Part shown: in pieces, positions 22,392-28,990 of the stretch
How the letters are laid out: each line of letters starts with the position of its first letter
Numbering within the stretch: position 1 is the first letter of the stretch
NCBI GenBank assembly: GCA_900549445.1
Contig: UROS01000009.1
Location: forward strand, 1-28,990
Direction of reading: 5' to 3'
Source: an uncultured Porphyromonadaceae bacterium
GTDB taxonomy: Bacteria; Bacteroidota; Bacteroidia; Bacteroidales; Muribaculaceae
Length of the DNA stretch: 28,990 nt
Translations under genes and position numbers: made by a program
Notes under the pieces: model-generated
Database searches by the model: none
The model's input: only the letters and a program-made list of their open reading frames with translations
Told to the model about the DNA's origin: nothing

Positions 22392-22982
22392 ATGACCTAT
22401 TGGATTGTAATTGACGATGTTCAGCAAGGGCCGATGAGCCTTGAGGAAGTTCTCGCGCATCCTGCTCTTCAGCCGGAGACGCCGGTTTGGCACGACGGAT
22501 TGCCCGATTGGACAGTAGCGTCGGAAGTCCCTGAACTGAAGATCCGTTTTGAAAACGGCACAGTTCCTCCGTTCGAGCCTCAACCGCTTAAAGAGCCTGA
22601 ACGACAGACTCCTCCGCCCCCTCCCGCCGATTTCAATCCTGACTATAACGGCTGGCAGCAGCCTCAGCAACCGTGGCAGCAGCCTCAGCAACCGTGGCAG
22701 CAGCCCCGGCAGCCGTGGCAGCAGCCAAACGGCCAGGGTCAGCCACCCATGCCGTCAAACTATCTGGTTTGGGCTATTCTGACTACTATCTGCTGCTGCC
22801 AGATATTCGGAATTGTGGCGATAATTTACGCTGCCCAGGTATCCCCCGCATATTTTCGCGGTGACTACGCGAGGGCGGAAAAAATGTCGTCCAACGCGCA
22901 GCTTTGGGTGATGCTTGCATTTGTGGGCGGACTGATTCAGATGCCTTTCCTGTTTCTTTTCAATCTTTTCGCAGCTGCATGA
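22392..22982 (+). CDS. GYF_2-like + CD225/dispanin membrane protein
   Basis: The 196-residue protein has three parts. The first (residues 1-65) is a GYF_2-like domain: MTYWIVIDDVQQGPMSLEEV and TPVWHDGLPDWTVASEV are the usual marks. The second (about residues 66-120) is Pro/Gln-rich with four 7-residue WQQPQQP-type repeats. The third (about residues 124-196) is a CD225/dispanin region with two hydrophobic helices (NYLVWAILTTICCCQIFGIV and QLWVMLAFVGGLIQMPFLFL) separated by YFRGDYARAEKMSSNAQ. Dispanins include human IFITM proteins; the function of bacterial members is unknown. GYF domains bind proline-rich peptides, so the linker may interact with the protein's own or another GYF domain. It overlaps the DUF2752 gene by ATGA. 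The chosen start follows the promoter and gives the domain start. Confidence 0.9.
   Translation: MTYWIVIDDVQQGPMSLEEVLAHPALQPETPVWHDGLPDWTVASEVPELKIRFENGTVPPFEPQPLKEPERQTPPPPPADFNPDYNGWQQPQQPWQQPQQPWQQPRQPWQQPNGQGQPPMPSNYLVWAILTTICCCQIFGIVAIIYAAQVSPAYFRGDYARAEKMSSNAQLWVMLAFVGGLIQMPFLFLFNLFAAA
22653..22736 (+). repeat. Four tandem 21-bp repeats encoding WQQPxQP
   Basis: Four in-frame copies of a 21-bp unit, the first two nearly identical and the later ones diverging (RQP, NGQ). Length can change by slippage without breaking the frame. Confidence 0.9.
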
Positions 22983-23377
22983 CCCCGCGCGGGCGGCATA
23001 TTGCCGTTACTGTAGCCGCCGCTGCGGGAATCTGCGCCGCAGTCGCGGCTATCGTCATTGTTTACGGGCGGTTCGACCCGGCTTCGGCTCCCTTCCCGAA
23101 ATGCGTTTTCAAACTCGCAACCGGACTCGACTGCCCCGGATGCGGCTCTCAGCGTGCGGTTCACGCGCTGCTCAACGGGCACTTCCTTGAGGCTCTGCGC
23201 TACAATGCCCTGTTTCTTGCCGAGATTCCGCTTATCGCTCTCATTGTTATGGGGCAGACGCTCAGAAACCGCATGCCCCGCCTTTTCCGTTTCACTTGTT
23301 CACGGGCTTTCATACTTACGATTCTTGTCGTGATAATCCTCTGGACAATACTGCGCAATATCTTCATACCGCTCTGA
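22979..23377 (+). CDS. DUF2752 family membrane protein
   Basis: The 132-residue protein has an N-terminal helix (IAVTVAAAAGICAAVAAIVIV), the DUF2752 core LDCPGCGSQRAVHALLNGHF (CPGCG with two Cys, then Arg-Ala and a His near residue 63), and two further hydrophobic helices (ALFLAEIPLIALIVMG and AFILTILVVIILWTILR). The function of the family is unknown; the conserved CxxC-like centre suggests a metal or disulfide. It is translationally coupled to the GYF-dispanin gene. The pairing of dispanin and DUF2752 genes recurs in Bacteroidetes from memory. Confidence 0.85.
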   Translation: MTPRGRHIAVTVAAAAGICAAVAAIVIVYGRFDPASAPFPKCVFKLATGLDCPGCGSQRAVHALLNGHFLEALRYNALFLAEIPLIALIVMGQTLRNRMPRLFRFTCSRAFILTILVVIILWTILRNIFIPL

Positions 23378-23412
23378 AACCAAAATGCCGGCTGAATTGT
23401 TGACATTTCACA

Positions 23413-24123
23413 ATGGACATGAAGATTCGGCATATTGTTCTCAATGCGACGAGGGGCGTGATAATCGTGCTTTCGCTTCTGCTGGTAGTGTATATCTCCG
23501 TTGACACTTTCGAGGGCATCGACTTCCTGAAAAACCGCCGGTACATGGACTTTCAGTTCTGGGTATGCGTGGTTTTTCTCGCCGACTTCTTCGTTGAGAT
23601 GTGGTTCTCTGCCCGCCGGCTCCACTATCTGCGCACTCATTTCCTGTTCCTGTTCATATCCATACCTTACCTCAACATAATCAGCGCCTGTGGGTTGCAG
23701 CTGACCTCCCAGGATCTTTTTTTCGTGCGCTTCATACCGCTGCTGCGCGGAGTTGTGGCCATGGCCATTGTGGTGGGTTATCTGTCGTCCAACCGCATAA
23801 CGTCGCTCCTGGTGTCGTATATGGTTATCATGCTGTCGATTGTATATTTCGCCAGCCTGATATTCCTGTATAAGGAACAGAGCGTCAATCCCATGGTCGA
23901 GGACTACGGCAATGCCCTCTGGTGGGCCTTTACGACCGCCACCAGCGTAGGCTGCTCAATAAACCCCATGACCCCTACCGGAAAGATTCTCGCCGTTGTG
24001 GTGGCGTGCACCGGCATCACCATGTTTCCGCTTTTCACCGTATATTTCACCTCCGTTGTTCAACGCTACAGCACCCGCCTGCGCCACCGCTACGCCGCGG
24101 TAAAAAATCCGCGTCAGGATTGA
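23413..24123 (+). CDS. Voltage-gated-type ion channel protein with atypical filter
   Basis: The 236-residue protein has about six hydrophobic segments: S1 near 13-30, S2 near 45-60, S3 near 76-95, S4 near 100-122 (few positive charges: FVRFIPLLRGVV), then S5 (near 135-150), a pore loop and S6 (GKILAVVVACTGITMFPLFT). The pore loop reads TTATSVGCSINPMTPTG in the place where K+ channels have TVGYGD; here Tyr is Cys and the second Gly and Asp are missing. A few Bacteroides 'ion transporter' genes show similar non-canonical filters (from memory). No ligand-binding domain follows S6; the tail is short and basic. It lies 35 bp after DUF2752 in the same direction, and may share its transcript. Confidence 0.82.
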   Translation: MDMKIRHIVLNATRGVIIVLSLLLVVYISVDTFEGIDFLKNRRYMDFQFWVCVVFLADFFVEMWFSARRLHYLRTHFLFLFISIPYLNIISACGLQLTSQDLFFVRFIPLLRGVVAMAIVVGYLSSNRITSLLVSYMVIMLSIVYFASLIFLYKEQSVNPMVEDYGNALWWAFTTATSVGCSINPMTPTGKILAVVVACTGITMFPLFTVYFTSVVQRYSTRLRHRYAAVKNPRQD

Positions 24124-24143
24124 ACGAAAAACTTATGCCTTTT

Positions 24144-24175
24144 ATTGAAAAAACGGCCGAAAAGCCGTAACTTTG
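24144..24175 (+). promoter_or_regulatory. Promoter of the RNA methyltransferase gene
   Basis: TAACTTTG (24168-24175) with ATTG 20 bp upstream (24144-24147). The ATG at 24205 follows about 25 nt later, which decides against the upstream in-frame start. Confidence 0.6.
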
Positions 24176-24204
24176 CAGCCAAAACAGAGAATAGTTACTA
24201 CGCG

Positions 24205-25794
24205 ATGAAGCAACAATTTGAAATGGTGGCAAAGACACTCCAGGGACTTGAAGAGGTGCTTGCCGAAGAGCTGCGCGCACTGGGCGCCGAAAATGTAATG
24301 CCGGGCAGGCGGATGGTGTCGTTTGAAGGCGACCTCGCCATGATGTACCGCGCGAACCTCTGCTGCAGAACGGCGCTGAGCATACTCAAGCCTATTTATA
24401 AGTTCATTGCAAAGGATCCGGAGAGTCTCTACGAGATGGTGAAGGACTACGACTGGTCGTCGGTGCTGTCGCTCGACAAGACGTTTTCCATCGACACCGT
24501 GACCCATTCCAACGAGTTCACCCATTCGCGCTTCGTCACCTACCGCGTGAAAGACGCCATAGTAGACTATTTCAAAGACAAATTCGGCCCCGACAAGCGT
24601 CCCGGCGTAAGGCTTCAGGATGCCGACGTGATGATCAACGTCCATATCGACAGCGACCGTATCACTCTGTCGCTCAATTCCTCGGGCGAGTCGCTCCATA
24701 AGCGCGGTTACCGCGTGGCGCAGACCGAAGCCCCCATCAACGAGGTGCTCGCCGCCGGAATAATCCTTAAGAGCGGATGGCGCGGCGAGTCGCCGTTTGT
24801 CGACCCCATGTGCGGATCGGGAACATTCCTGGTCGAGGCGGCTCTGATTGCCGCCGGAATCAAGCCGGGCAGCTTCCGCAAGGATTTTGCTTTTGAACAC
24901 TGGCACGACTTCGATGCCGAGCTGTTCGACTCGATTCTCAACGACGATAGCGCCCGCCGCGAGCCGGAGTTCAAGATTTACGGCGCCGACATATCGCCCA
25001 AGGCCATAGCCGTGGCCGAGCGCAATGTGATGTCGGCCGGCGTCGATGAATATGTGAACCTTCGTGTGCGCCCGCTCAACAAGTGGGAGGAAGCGCCCGC
25101 CGGCGGTGTGCCCGGAGTGCTCGTCACGAACCCACCTTACGGCGAACGTATAAATGTCGGCGACATGGAGGCGCTCTACGCCACTCTCGGCACGAAACTG
25201 AAACACGTGTTTGCCGGCTATCATGCCTGGGTAATCTCTTCGAACGACGATTATCTCAACCGCATAGGCCTCACCCCCTCGGTGAAGGAACCAATGCAGA
25301 ACGGCGGCCTCGACTGCGAGCTGCGCGAGTACGTGGTGTTTGAAGGCGACAAGAAGGAATTCCGCCGCTCCGGAGGCAAGCTCAAGGAGGGCCCCGCCCG
25401 CAGGCAGGAGCGCTCCGGAAACCGACGCATGACCGACGCCGAATGGAAAAACGACGCCCGCCGTCGCGGAATGGGCGGCAAAGAGGCCCGTCGCCGCGAC
25501 TCAGAATCAGACGAAAAGCGCGGACGCCGCGGTGAAAACCGCCTCGAAAGCAAATACCGCCCCACACGCGGAGCCTACGCCCGCCGCGCGGAAAACCGCA
25601 GCGACACCGACCGTCCGCTTTCGGAAGCCGAACAGCTGCTTGACCGCCGCCGCAATCCTTTTGCCATCAACGGGCTGAAAACGCCTCAGATGCCGTCGAT
25701 TCCGGCGCCCGAGGGCCCCTTCATGCGCACCCGCCGCCGCGGTTGGAAACGGGGCGGCAGCAATAACGAAAACAACGAATCCACAGATAAGTAA
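24205..25794 (+). CDS. THUMP-domain class I SAM-dependent RNA methyltransferase (RlmL/YpsC-like)
   Basis: The 529-residue protein starts with a ferredoxin-like/THUMP region (FEMVAKTLQGLEEVLAEELR, MINVHIDSDRITLSLNSSGE), then GYRVAQTEAPINEVLAAGII, the SAM-binding FVDPMCGSGTFLVEAALIAA (motif I, near residue 200) and the N6-adenine or guanine catalytic TNPPYGERI (near residue 307). Relatives methylate 23S rRNA G2445 (RlmL) or similar sites; the precise site is not predictable. After about residue 380 comes an Arg/Lys/Glu-rich, low-complexity tail of ~150 residues ending in a conserved-looking block (LLDRRRNPFAINGLKTPQ) and RTRRRGWKRGG. purD begins 5 bp downstream. Confidence 0.88.
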   Translation: MKQQFEMVAKTLQGLEEVLAEELRALGAENVMPGRRMVSFEGDLAMMYRANLCCRTALSILKPIYKFIAKDPESLYEMVKDYDWSSVLSLDKTFSIDTVTHSNEFTHSRFVTYRVKDAIVDYFKDKFGPDKRPGVRLQDADVMINVHIDSDRITLSLNSSGESLHKRGYRVAQTEAPINEVLAAGIILKSGWRGESPFVDPMCGSGTFLVEAALIAAGIKPGSFRKDFAFEHWHDFDAELFDSILNDDSARREPEFKIYGADISPKAIAVAERNVMSAGVDEYVNLRVRPLNKWEEAPAGGVPGVLVTNPPYGERINVGDMEALYATLGTKLKHVFAGYHAWVISSNDDYLNRIGLTPSVKEPMQNGGLDCELREYVVFEGDKKEFRRSGGKLKEGPARRQERSGNRRMTDAEWKNDARRRGMGGKEARRRDSESDEKRGRRGENRLESKYRPTRGAYARRAENRSDTDRPLSEAEQLLDRRRNPFAINGLKTPQMPSIPAPEGPFMRTRRRGWKRGGSNNENNESTDK

Positions 25795-25799
25795 CAGCT

Positions 25800-27194
25800 A
25801 TGGCAATCAACTACAATCTCAACCCGATTCAGCATTTCATGTCGAACGAGCCTACCGACAGCCCCTTTCTGGCAAACGACCCGACCGTCGACATCCGTCC
25901 CGACCGCATCGACGTACTCCTTCTCGGCTCCGGAGGCCGCGAATCGGCGATAGCATGGAAAATGCGCAAAAGCCCCCGTCTGGGCAAACTTTACATAGCT
26001 CCCGGTAACGGCGGCACAGGGCAGTATGGCGAAAACGTTGCAATCTCGCCGCTCGATTTCGCAGCCATAGCCGGATTTGTGGCTGAAAAAGGTATCAGGA
26101 TGATTGTGGTAGGCAACGAGGATCCGCTCGTAGCCGGTATCTATGATTATTTCGAAGGCAACCCCGGCGTGCTCGTAGTAGGGCCCTCCCAGGCTGGCGC
26201 GCAGCTCGAAGGCAGCAAGGACTTCGCCAAGCGCTTCATGCAGCGCCACGGCATCCCCACCGCCCGCTACCGCAGCTTCGATTCATCGTCAATCGAGGAG
26301 GGATACCGCTTCCTTGAGGAGCTCAAGCCCCCGTATGTGCTCAAGGCCGACGGTCTCGCCGCCGGAAAGGGCGTGCTGATTCTCAATTCGCTCGAAGAGG
26401 CCCGAAAGGAGCTCGCCGAAATGCTCGGCGGCAAGTTCGGCAAATCGTCGGCCACGGTGGTGATCGAGGAATTCCTCGACGGAATCGAGTGCTCCGTGTT
26501 CGTGCTCACCGATGGCAACGGCGGGTACCGCATTCTCCCCGTGGCGAAAGACTACAAGCGCATAGGTGAGGGCGATACCGGCCTCAACACCGGCGGCATG
26601 GGCGCCGTCAGCCCCGTGGTTTTCGCCGACGACGATTTCATGCGGAAAGTCGTCGACCGTATCGTTAAACCCACCGTCGACGGATTGAAAAAAGACAATA
26701 TCACCTACCGCGGATTCATCTTCCTCGGTCTTATAAAGGTCGGCGACGAGCCTATGGTGATAGAATACAATGTGAGAATGGGCGATCCCGAGACTGAAGT
26801 GGTGATGCTCCGCATTGAGGGAGACCTCGTAAGCCTGATGGAGGCTGCCGCCAAAGGTGATCTCGGCGATATGCCGCTCACCCACGATCCCCGCTGCGCA
26901 ACCACGGTGATGGCCGTTTCGGGCGGTTATCCCGGCTCTTATCCTAAAGGCAAGGTGATTACAGGTGTTGAAAAGGCTTCGGAAGATGCCATTCTGTTCC
27001 ACGCCGGAACAAAAATCGACGCCGACGGAAACCTCGTCACCTCCGGAGGCCGCGTCATAGCCTGCAGCGCAATGGCTCCCGATGTTGAGAGCGCTCTCGC
27101 CCTCAGCTATAAGGCGGCTGACGCCGTGGATTTCGACGGCAAATATTTCCGCCGCGACATCGGTCAGGATCTCATCCGCCTCGGCGCAAGATAA
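25800..27194 (+). CDS. purD: Phosphoribosylamine-glycine ligase
   Basis: The 464-residue ATP-grasp enzyme makes glycinamide ribonucleotide in purine synthesis. Clear motifs: LLLGSGGRESAIAWKM (N-terminal loop), GPSQAGAQLEGSKDFAKRFM, LKADGLAAGKGVLI, GLNTGGMGAVSPV and EYNVRMGDPETEVVML. Two oddities: about 36 extra residues precede the usual start (which begins near RIDVLLLGSGG), with a second Met at residue 14; and the loop is GGRES where most PurD have GGREH. Its start lies 5 bp after the methyltransferase stop. A short N-terminal region of unknown function, or a later true start, are both possible. Confidence 0.95.
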   Translation: MAINYNLNPIQHFMSNEPTDSPFLANDPTVDIRPDRIDVLLLGSGGRESAIAWKMRKSPRLGKLYIAPGNGGTGQYGENVAISPLDFAAIAGFVAEKGIRMIVVGNEDPLVAGIYDYFEGNPGVLVVGPSQAGAQLEGSKDFAKRFMQRHGIPTARYRSFDSSSIEEGYRFLEELKPPYVLKADGLAAGKGVLILNSLEEARKELAEMLGGKFGKSSATVVIEEFLDGIECSVFVLTDGNGGYRILPVAKDYKRIGEGDTGLNTGGMGAVSPVVFADDDFMRKVVDRIVKPTVDGLKKDNITYRGFIFLGLIKVGDEPMVIEYNVRMGDPETEVVMLRIEGDLVSLMEAAAKGDLGDMPLTHDPRCATTVMAVSGGYPGSYPKGKVITGVEKASEDAILFHAGTKIDADGNLVTSGGRVIACSAMAPDVESALALSYKAADAVDFDGKYFRRDIGQDLIRLGAR

Positions 27195-27202
27195 TGAAAT
27201 TC

Positions 27203-27280
27203 GTAGGGCCGCACGGCTCGTGCGGCCGCCCTCTGCGGCAAAAGCATATGTCAAAAGCAGAGACGCTATAGCGCCCCTAC
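27203..27280. repeat. 78-bp element with terminal inverted repeats (MITE-like)
   Basis: The element begins GTAGGGCCGC and ends GCGCCCCTAC, which pair at 9 of 10 positions. Inside are a perfect 8-bp hairpin (GGCCGCAC-GGCTC-GTGCGGCC) near the left end and a CTCTGC...GCAGAG inverted repeat. I recall related GTAGGG...CCCTAC repeats scattered in Bacteroidales genomes. It may also serve as a terminator for purD, but no T-run follows. Confidence 0.6.
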
Positions 27281-27336
27281 AAGCCTTTCATATTAGGGCT
27301 TATGACGCGGTTCCGGTAACAAATCAGTAAGAATTA

Positions 27337-28323
27337 ATGACATTAAAAGAGGTAAGGCTCACACGGTTCATACGCTCGCGCGGCATGGCGTTTATTCTTG
27401 CCGTGCTCTCGGCCGTGCTCGCATGGCGTTCGTCGCTGTCGGGAACTGTCGGCGTCGACAAGGTGAACCACGGTATCGCTTTCCCCTCACCGCAGCTGTG
27501 GATGGCGCCCGACCGGCTGTCGACCGGAATCAACATCCTGCTTCTGCTCCTTACGGCGTTCATGATGATATGGGTGAACCGCCGCTTCAACATCCTGCGC
27601 ACCCTCTCGGTGTATTTCGGCGGACTTTTCCTGGTGATGGCGGTGGCCACACCTCCGGCCACGGCGTTTTTCACCGGCTCTGTGCTTCTTCCCATCCTCA
27701 TGCTGGGCGCCATGTCGCTGCTGCTCAAGTCGTTCAATAAGCCGGAAAACACCCGTCAGGTGCTCATGGCGTTTGTGATTACGGGCACCGGAGCGCTGTT
27801 TGAATACGGGTTCCTGTTCTACGTGCCGGTGCTCCTTATCGGGCTGGCGCAGATGAGGATAATGAATCTGCGCACGCTTCTCGCCGCTCTTATGGGGCTG
27901 ATGGCTCCGCTGTGGATTGTCTGGGGGTTCGGACTCGTTCCCTTGGATTTTCTCAGCCGTCTCGACTTCCGCTTCCGGCTTCCGGCCTCGCTCAGCGAGC
28001 TTCCTGGCGGTTATCCCTACCTTGCGTCGCTGCTCTTCACCCTGGCGCTCGGAGTGGGGCTCGGCCTGACAAACTTCATAAAAATCTACGCCTACAACGC
28101 TCGCGCGCGAGCCTGCAACGGCCTTCTCTCCGTAGTGTCGCTCTTCACGGCTGTTTTCGCGGTGGCCGATTTCATGAACTCCACCTTTTATATATTGTTG
28201 CTCGACTGCTGCGTGGCGTTTCAGATGGGCCATTATTTCCGCCTCTATGCCCAGCGGCGCGCCTACGTGCTTGCAATCGGGCTGATGGTCGTTTACGGCG
28301 GATTTTATATCTGGAGCCTATGA
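27337..28323 (+). CDS. Polytopic inner-membrane protein, function unknown
   Basis: The 328-residue protein shows about ten hydrophobic segments (for example MAFILAVLSAVLAW, INILLLLLTAFMMIW, VLMAFVITGTGALFEYGFLF, LLAALMGLMAPLWIVWGFGL, YLASLLFTLALGVGLGL, LLSVVSLFTAVFAVADF and YVLAIGLMVVYGGFYIW). No transporter signature is recognised. It may belong to a Bacteroidetes-only membrane family near pdxB (a DUF6427-like guess, not verified). The last codons overlap the pdxB ATG (ATGA), so the two are coupled. Start chosen as the first ATG after the purD-side repeat; a promoter is not obvious. Confidence 0.75.
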   Translation: MTLKEVRLTRFIRSRGMAFILAVLSAVLAWRSSLSGTVGVDKVNHGIAFPSPQLWMAPDRLSTGINILLLLLTAFMMIWVNRRFNILRTLSVYFGGLFLVMAVATPPATAFFTGSVLLPILMLGAMSLLLKSFNKPENTRQVLMAFVITGTGALFEYGFLFYVPVLLIGLAQMRIMNLRTLLAALMGLMAPLWIVWGFGLVPLDFLSRLDFRFRLPASLSELPGGYPYLASLLFTLALGVGLGLTNFIKIYAYNARARACNGLLSVVSLFTAVFAVADFMNSTFYILLLDCCVAFQMGHYFRLYAQRRAYVLAIGLMVVYGGFYIWSL

Positions 28324-28990
28324 AAATTGTAATCGAAAACCATATACCTTTTATTAAAGGCGTGTTCGAGCCGGTTGCCGAAGTCGTTTATCTCGCGCCG
28401 GAGGAATTCACGCCCGAGACGGTGCGCGACGCCGACGCCCTGGTCATCCGCACCCGCACCCGCTGCGATGCCGCGCTGCTCTCCGGCTCGCGCTGCTCCA
28501 TGATCGCGACCGCCACAATCGGCACCGACCATATTGACCTCGGCTACTGCCGCCGCCGCGGAATCGAGGTGGCCAACGCCCCCGGCTGCAACGCCCCCGC
28601 CGTGGCGCAGTGGGTGTTTGCCGCCATAGAGGCGCTCTCTCCGAAAAAAATTTCCGACCTCACCATTGGAATCGTCGGGGTAGGGCACGTGGGGAGCATC
28701 GTCGAATCGTGGGCGCGGTCGCTGGGAATGCGCGTTCTGCTCTGCGACCCTCCCCGAGCCGAAGCCGAGGGGGCTGAGGCGTTCGTCAGCCTCGGCGAGA
28801 TAGCCCGCGAGGCCGACGTGATTACATTCCATACTCCGCTTACGCGCACGGGCGCCCATCCTACAGTGCATCTGCTCGACGACCGCCTCGTGGACGAACT
28901 GCGCCGCTCGCCGGTAATCCTCAACGCCGCCCGCGGGCCGATAACCTCGACCGGCGCGCTGCTCTCAGGGCTCCCCAGCGGAAAACTCTC
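28320..28990 (+). CDS. pdxB: Erythronate-4-phosphate dehydrogenase, N-terminal part
   Basis: The first 223 codons are visible and the gene continues past the right edge. It opens MKIVIENHIPFIKGVFEPVA and has DALVIRTRTRC, ATATIGTDHIDLGYC, EVANAPGCNAPAVAQWVFAA, the NAD-binding loop IGIVGVGHVGS (near residue 120), VITFHTPLTRTGAHPT and LNAARGP (catalytic Arg region). This is the PdxB branch of the D-2-hydroxyacid dehydrogenases, which makes 3-hydroxy-2-oxo-4-phosphobutanoate for pyridoxal phosphate synthesis (DXP-dependent route). It is coupled to the membrane protein gene by an ATGA overlap. The usual C-terminal dimerisation domain of PdxB is beyond the window. Confidence 0.9.
   Translation, partial: MKIVIENHIPFIKGVFEPVAEVVYLAPEEFTPETVRDADALVIRTRTRCDAALLSGSRCSMIATATIGTDHIDLGYCRRRGIEVANAPGCNAPAVAQWVFAAIEALSPKKISDLTIGIVGVGHVGSIVESWARSLGMRVLLCDPPRAEAEGAEAFVSLGEIAREADVITFHTPLTRTGAHPTVHLLDDRLVDELRRSPVILNAARGPITSTGALLSGLPSGKL

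Noticed and set aside
24142..25224. Open frame of 360 codons on the minus strand
   Set aside because: Antisense to the THUMP methyltransferase. Val/His-rich composition and no domain.

Overview
This 28,990-bp window looks like chromosomal DNA from a gut Bacteroidales bacterium. Muribaculaceae is my best guess. The evidence is the promoter style (a -7 box TAnnTTTG with a TTTG-like -33 box 18-20 bp upstream), the scarcity of clear Shine-Dalgarno sites, fairly GC-rich genes separated by AT-rich gaps, and the gene content: C11 protease lipoprotein, DUF1846 protein, GYF/dispanin + DUF2752 pair, Bacteroidetes-type YidC and CysE, and myo-inositol-phosphate synthase. No phage, plasmid, insertion sequence, CRISPR array, rRNA or tRNA is visible. 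Most of the window is housekeeping.

Layout. (1) 1-2561, minus strand: a ROK sugar kinase ends at its own terminator, then an operon ruvX-def-ettA (ettA runs off the left edge). (2) 2801-8800, plus strand: C11 (clostripain-like) lipoprotein protease, an MscS channel with an unusual charged insertion, cysK-cysE (cysteine synthesis), a radical SAM protein and an LD-carboxypeptidase. (3) 8801-9396: a 600-bp gene-free gap holding a candidate ~115-nt small RNA, a perfect 42-bp palindrome, repeat-like sequence and a nested hairpin. (4) 9397-16697, minus strand: DUF1846, pyrG, yidC, trmD, mtnN and an AlbA_2-domain gene, tightly spaced. (5) 16859-20411: a small outer-membrane beta-barrel protein (plus), a bidirectional terminator, then inositol-phosphate synthase and a PatB/MalY-type C-S lyase (both minus). 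(6) 20546-22248, plus: dtd, a MazG-like pyrophosphohydrolase and deoC, ending at a strong terminator. (7) 22392-24123, plus: a GYF-dispanin membrane protein, a DUF2752 protein and an ion channel with a non-canonical selectivity filter. (8) 24205-28990, plus: a THUMP-type rRNA methyltransferase with a long basic tail, purD, a 78-bp inverted-repeat element, a polytopic membrane protein and pdxB (runs off the right edge).

Themes. Several genes link to translation and proofreading (def, ettA, trmD, dtd, the 23S-type methyltransferase) and to sulfur amino acids and methyl recycling (cysK, cysE, PatB-like lyase, mtnN). Many neighbours overlap by ATGA, implying translational coupling. The least explained parts are the 8801-9396 gap, the MscS insertion, the dispanin/DUF2752/channel group and the near-leaderless promoters of dtd and the DUF1846 gene. 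All functional calls are by reading motifs; no database search was run.
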